Made by a program: the position numbers and the translations under genes. Of a stretch of DNA of 64,000 nucleotides, positions 61,554-64,000 are shown one piece after another. The DNA is from Cerrena zonata (taxonomy: Eukaryota; Basidiomycota; Agaricomycetes; Polyporales; Cerrenaceae). A model generated the notes under the pieces. It searched no databases. It was not told the DNA's origin and was given only the letters and a program-made list of their open reading frames with translations. Within the stretch, counting starts at the first letter, position 1, and every line of letters begins with the position of its first letter. Location: positions 290,442 to 354,441 of the forward strand of contig JASBNA010000047.1 of NCBI GenBank assembly GCA_038087015.1, read 5' to 3'.

Positions 61554-62051
61554 ATGATGATGTTGTTGTTGTTGTTGATGATGTTGTTGTTGTTGTTGTT
61601 GTATAAAATCATTATAGGTAGGTATATTTGACGCGGATTGTGATTGATTGAATAGATGCTGTTGCAATTGGACAAATCTCGAATGGTAATCCTGTTTTGG
61701 TTTTGTTTCATTCAGATATTGGTTATTTGAAGTCGTATCGTAATTATTTAAAAGTGTGGGGTCATTATAGTTATTATCAAAGTTACGAGATTGATCATAT
61801 TCGAATTGATTTTGATAGTTTGAGCTTGGAGAATCATTTGAAAACTCCCAATTAGATTGTTGGGGTTGATAAATGTTTTGATCATAATTGGTGTCATTAT
61901 TATTATTACTGTTATTATTGAATGGAGCATCTGGATTGGCTCTATGAGGCTGACCCATGATGAAATCTGCTGGATTTATGAAAGAAGAACCTGGATTAGT
62001 TCCTTGTTTTGTCGGATTATTATTATGATTGTGTTGTGTTATATCAAACAT
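59085..62051 (-). CDS. Large C2H2 zinc-finger protein with poly-Gln and poly-Asn tracts
   Basis: 988 residues. The first 800 are low-complexity Asn/Gln/Ser/His, including a Gln/His tract (about residues 145-205) and an Asn run of more than 25 (about 390-425). The conserved part is at the C-terminus: CVVCDKYISRDMKRHMRIH, then CVFPKSMCKHKTGYFNRPYDYKKHLLHLH and CAACGLRFVAGTWLDQHIL, giving two or three zinc modules. The C-terminal location and Asn-rich body suggest a transcription factor. I do not recognise a specific orthologue. The tracts are encoded mainly by near-pure AAC/AAT and CAA/CAT codons, so length polymorphism is likely. The start ATG is the first in frame. Confidence 0.85.
60788..60862. 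repeat. Trinucleotide array encoding poly-Asn
   Basis: On the plus strand a run of ATT followed by a run of GTT units, about 25 triplets, encoding AAT and AAC codons for Asn on the minus strand. The sharp switch from one triplet to the other suggests two expansion events. Confidence 0.85.
61463..61600. repeat. CAA/CAT array encoding a Gln/His tract
   Basis: TTG/ATG triplets on the plus strand encode a Gln-rich, His-interspersed tract of about 45 residues in the minus-strand zinc-finger gene. It creates long spurious frames in other phases. Confidence 0.85.
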
Positions 62052-63565
62052 ATTCTTTAACGATTCTGATCTCTATTCAATTCTTTTTTTATATAAACAA
62101 AACCAGAATTGAAATATTAAAAGACCAAAATATCCTGATGGGAATTCAAAAGTCTTAAAAGATGGTGAAATGAATTGAATGAGGTTTGGATTTGGGAAAC
62201 AATTAGCAAAATTTCTGCATCCAGTTATCAATACTTGGAATCCAACTGAATTGAGCACGACTAGTCTGGTCAATGGACTTAAAAATTTAAAGAAAGAATG
62301 TATTCTTACCTACTTTCGAATAGAATTCCTCAAGAATTATAGAAAATATTAGCGGCGGGTAAACGATTCAAGCCTTGGGCGTCTAAACCTTCCTGATGAA
62401 ACTGGGGGTAAAATAAGATTTATTCACTCAACGGTACTCCGCAACAGTATAAGCCAATAAATAAATGATTATACTCTTTAAGTAATGGGTTATAAGTGTG
62501 TTGTAAGACGTCAATAGAAAGGAAAAGAGTAGATAATAAGAAAGGGAATTAGGAAATAACTGAATTGATTGCTCACTAAAAAAGACAAAAAAAAAAAAAA
62601 AAAAAAAAAAAAAAACAGAAAATGTCGGTGTTCGGATTAAAAGACAACTGAATTTCCCCGTGACCAAGCAGGACACCCGTACATCGGGGGAATACGAATA
62701 TTCAGTATTCAAAGTCTATATTCAATATTCAACTCCATATTCAATTCAGTATTCAATTTGAACGGTGGCCATAGAGGCCATGTCCTTGAAGTACTGAATA
62801 TGGGCGGCCACGTAGTATGACACAAGATATGGGAACAAGATCATTTTAGCAGAAACGATGCGTACCCCTGCTTTCAGAGGACTCATTTACGGTGATAAAC
62901 AAGTTGACACTGGAAGCAACTTGTGATTGCAACGGTACCTGGTAGGAAAAGCAGTAATTTAAAAAAAAAGGGATATATCTAAGTAGTTATTGGCGAATTA
63001 TGATAATCTTGCTTATGGACACCCGTATGCAACTACTCCTGTCAATTTGTCATACTGAAAACAACATCACTGGGTGGCTTTATTGAAAACATTTTGTCCT
63101 TAATTTAGATCAGAATAAAGGGTGTTGGTAAGCATTAGTATAAATTCAGATTATTCCTATTGCACCACGTATAAGTAGGAGTATGTAAAAATTCCTGCGC
63201 TATTAGCGATGTCCGAAATGATTTCGCAACTGTTTATTGCTTTTCCAGTAACCAGTCGAATGTTTTGATGAGTTTTAACTATATAGGGGTCCTATTTGTG
63301 CTTTTCACAATAGATACCGGGCTTGGGTTCCCCTGTATATTCTCCATGCAAGGTTTATCCTTGTTAAAGACGCTGGCTCGCTTAACCTCAATAGTATAAA
63401 AGTACGAGGATTATGGATTGTGCTTTTGGCGTCCGCTTTTGGTACCCTAGCTGTACAACCAGGTGAGGTGAAGTGTCCTTTTTTATGAGTCTTGCCTTGA
63501 TACAAATAATCTTTTATTCAAAATAAAGCTCCTTTTCCAGATATGAAAAGTCGGGATCAAAAGAA
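62052..63565. other. Gene-poor interval upstream of the zinc-finger gene
   Basis: About 1.5 kb without a supported gene. It contains a homopolymer A tract at about 62587-62615, a Rap1-like site (62673-62684), a cluster of TATTCAA-type repeats (62698-62758) and a weaker Rap1-like 12-mer at 63019. Frames here are short and start on non-ATG codons. It probably combines the promoter of the zinc-finger gene and upstream sequence of the small ORF at 63566. Confidence 0.5.
62673..62684 (+). promoter_or_regulatory. Rap1-like motif ACACCCGTACAT
   Basis: An exact classical Rap1 consensus match, about 620 bp upstream of the zinc-finger gene start. A weaker relative (ACACCCGTATGC) lies at 63019-63030. 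Confidence 0.5.
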
Positions 63566-63863
63566 ATGCTGAAAAACAAAACGGTGGTTAAAGCTTACAT
63601 TTGCATGTGCAAGTTTTGTGCTTCTTACATCTCTTTCCATTCTAGTACCTGGTATCTCAGCAAAGGGTTCTGTGTTGCAAAAAATGCTAAAACCAGATAA
63701 CGACCGAGGTGACGGTCAAAGCAAAGCTACTGCGAACCGGGATGCTTTGATGGAAAAGCCTTTATGGAAAAAGAAAGAAATGGATGGCCCGCAACTTGCA
63801 GATACTAGGCTTCAAGGGCAAAATATTACTAATATTACTTTAAAATATGGATTGATTTATTAA
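63566..63863 (+). CDS. Small putative secreted or membrane protein, frame broken near its start
   Basis: The ATG at 63566 opens a frame that departs after the A4 run at 63580-63583. The +1 frame from there reads RWLKLTFACASFVLLTSL... for about 90 codons to a stop at 63861-63863. If the A run were one base shorter, the product would be about 98 residues: a short basic start, a hydrophobic segment typical of a signal peptide or anchor, then a polar, charged domain with two N-glycosylation-type sites (NITNIT). I recognise no family. The open frame is long for this AT-rich spacer, but the call rests on assuming an indel. Confidence 0.3.
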
Positions 63864-64000
63864 TAACAATTTCTGTTTAGTGTTTTTTTTTTTTGCAATT
63901 ATCGCTCCTGGAAAAAAAAATTTTCAAAACCAAATAAGCTTTTTCAATTCAATGGACAAACTTAATATTTGATTGTTGACTCAGTTACAAGAGGAGTATT

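Noticed and set aside
61208..61711. 167-codon Asn-rich frame over the Gln/His tract
   Set aside because: It is the same trinucleotide array read in another phase.

Overview
This is an ordinary, gene-dense nuclear chromosome segment from a budding yeast. About 35 protein genes are packed on both strands with short AT-rich spacers. Ten short introns lie at the extreme 5' ends of genes, with GTATGT or GTACGT donors, TACTAAC-type branch points and nearby AG acceptors. Two CTG codons fall where conserved families carry Ser or Ala (DLD1 residue 143, CDC10 residue 296), so CTG is probably read as serine. Gene content and several neighbour sets (KRS1-eIF3h-DET1-like-TPI1; PGK1-FES1-EME1-SEC8-CTR1; YCP4-PST3) fit the CUG-Ser clade, the Candida albicans / C. 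tropicalis / Lodderomyces group. The exact species cannot be fixed from sequence alone. No tRNA, rRNA, transposon, CRISPR or viral element was found. Layout, 0-12 kb: a divergent pair of flavodoxin-like quinone reductases (YCP4, PST3) shares a promoter with four TTACTAA-type sites. Then come a small C2H2 protein, PDX3, an F-box/JmjC protein, mitochondrial bL32m, septin CDC10, glycogenin and mitochondrial D-lactate dehydrogenase. 12-25 kb: an Asn/Ser-rich protein, a RING protein like yeast YBR062C, mitoribosomal RSM10, tRNA methyltransferase TRM7, lysyl-tRNA synthetase, eIF3h, a DET1-like phosphatase, TPI1 and a TatD-like hydrolase. 25-38 kb: trehalose-synthase regulatory subunit TPS3/TSL1, CTK3, eIF1A, RPS13, AIM7/GMF, CDC14, a small ubiquitin-like-looking protein and an RRG1-like LYR protein. 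39-51 kb: RTR1, a TAPT1/EMP65 family protein, COX15, an unknown single-pass membrane protein, FAT1 and PGK1. 51-64 kb: FES1, EME1/MMS4, SEC8, CTR1, a large poly-Q/poly-N C2H2 factor, and a gene-poor end with one small, apparently frameshifted, secreted-type ORF. Themes are glycolysis and storage carbohydrate (TPI1, PGK1, glycogenin, TPS3), mitochondria (PDX3, bL32m, DLD1, RSM10, RRG1-like, COX15), translation (KRS1, eIF3h, eIF1A, RPS13, TRM7), RNA polymerase II CTD control (CTK3, RTR1), mitosis and repair (CDC10, CDC14, EME1), and membrane, lipid and metal traffic (SEC8, FAT1, CTR1, TAPT1). Regulatory sites match gene function in several places: Mac1-type elements before CTR1, a heat-shock element before FES1, a CGG-N11-CCG site before PGK1, and Yap1/Cap1-type sites between the quinone reductases. 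The most consequential anomaly is that three conserved genes (RSM10, TRM7, FAT1) each carry one frameshift that a single added base in a short homopolymer would resolve. This looks like uncorrected assembly error, and must be settled before calling pseudogenes. I did not find a convincing undescribed biological system.
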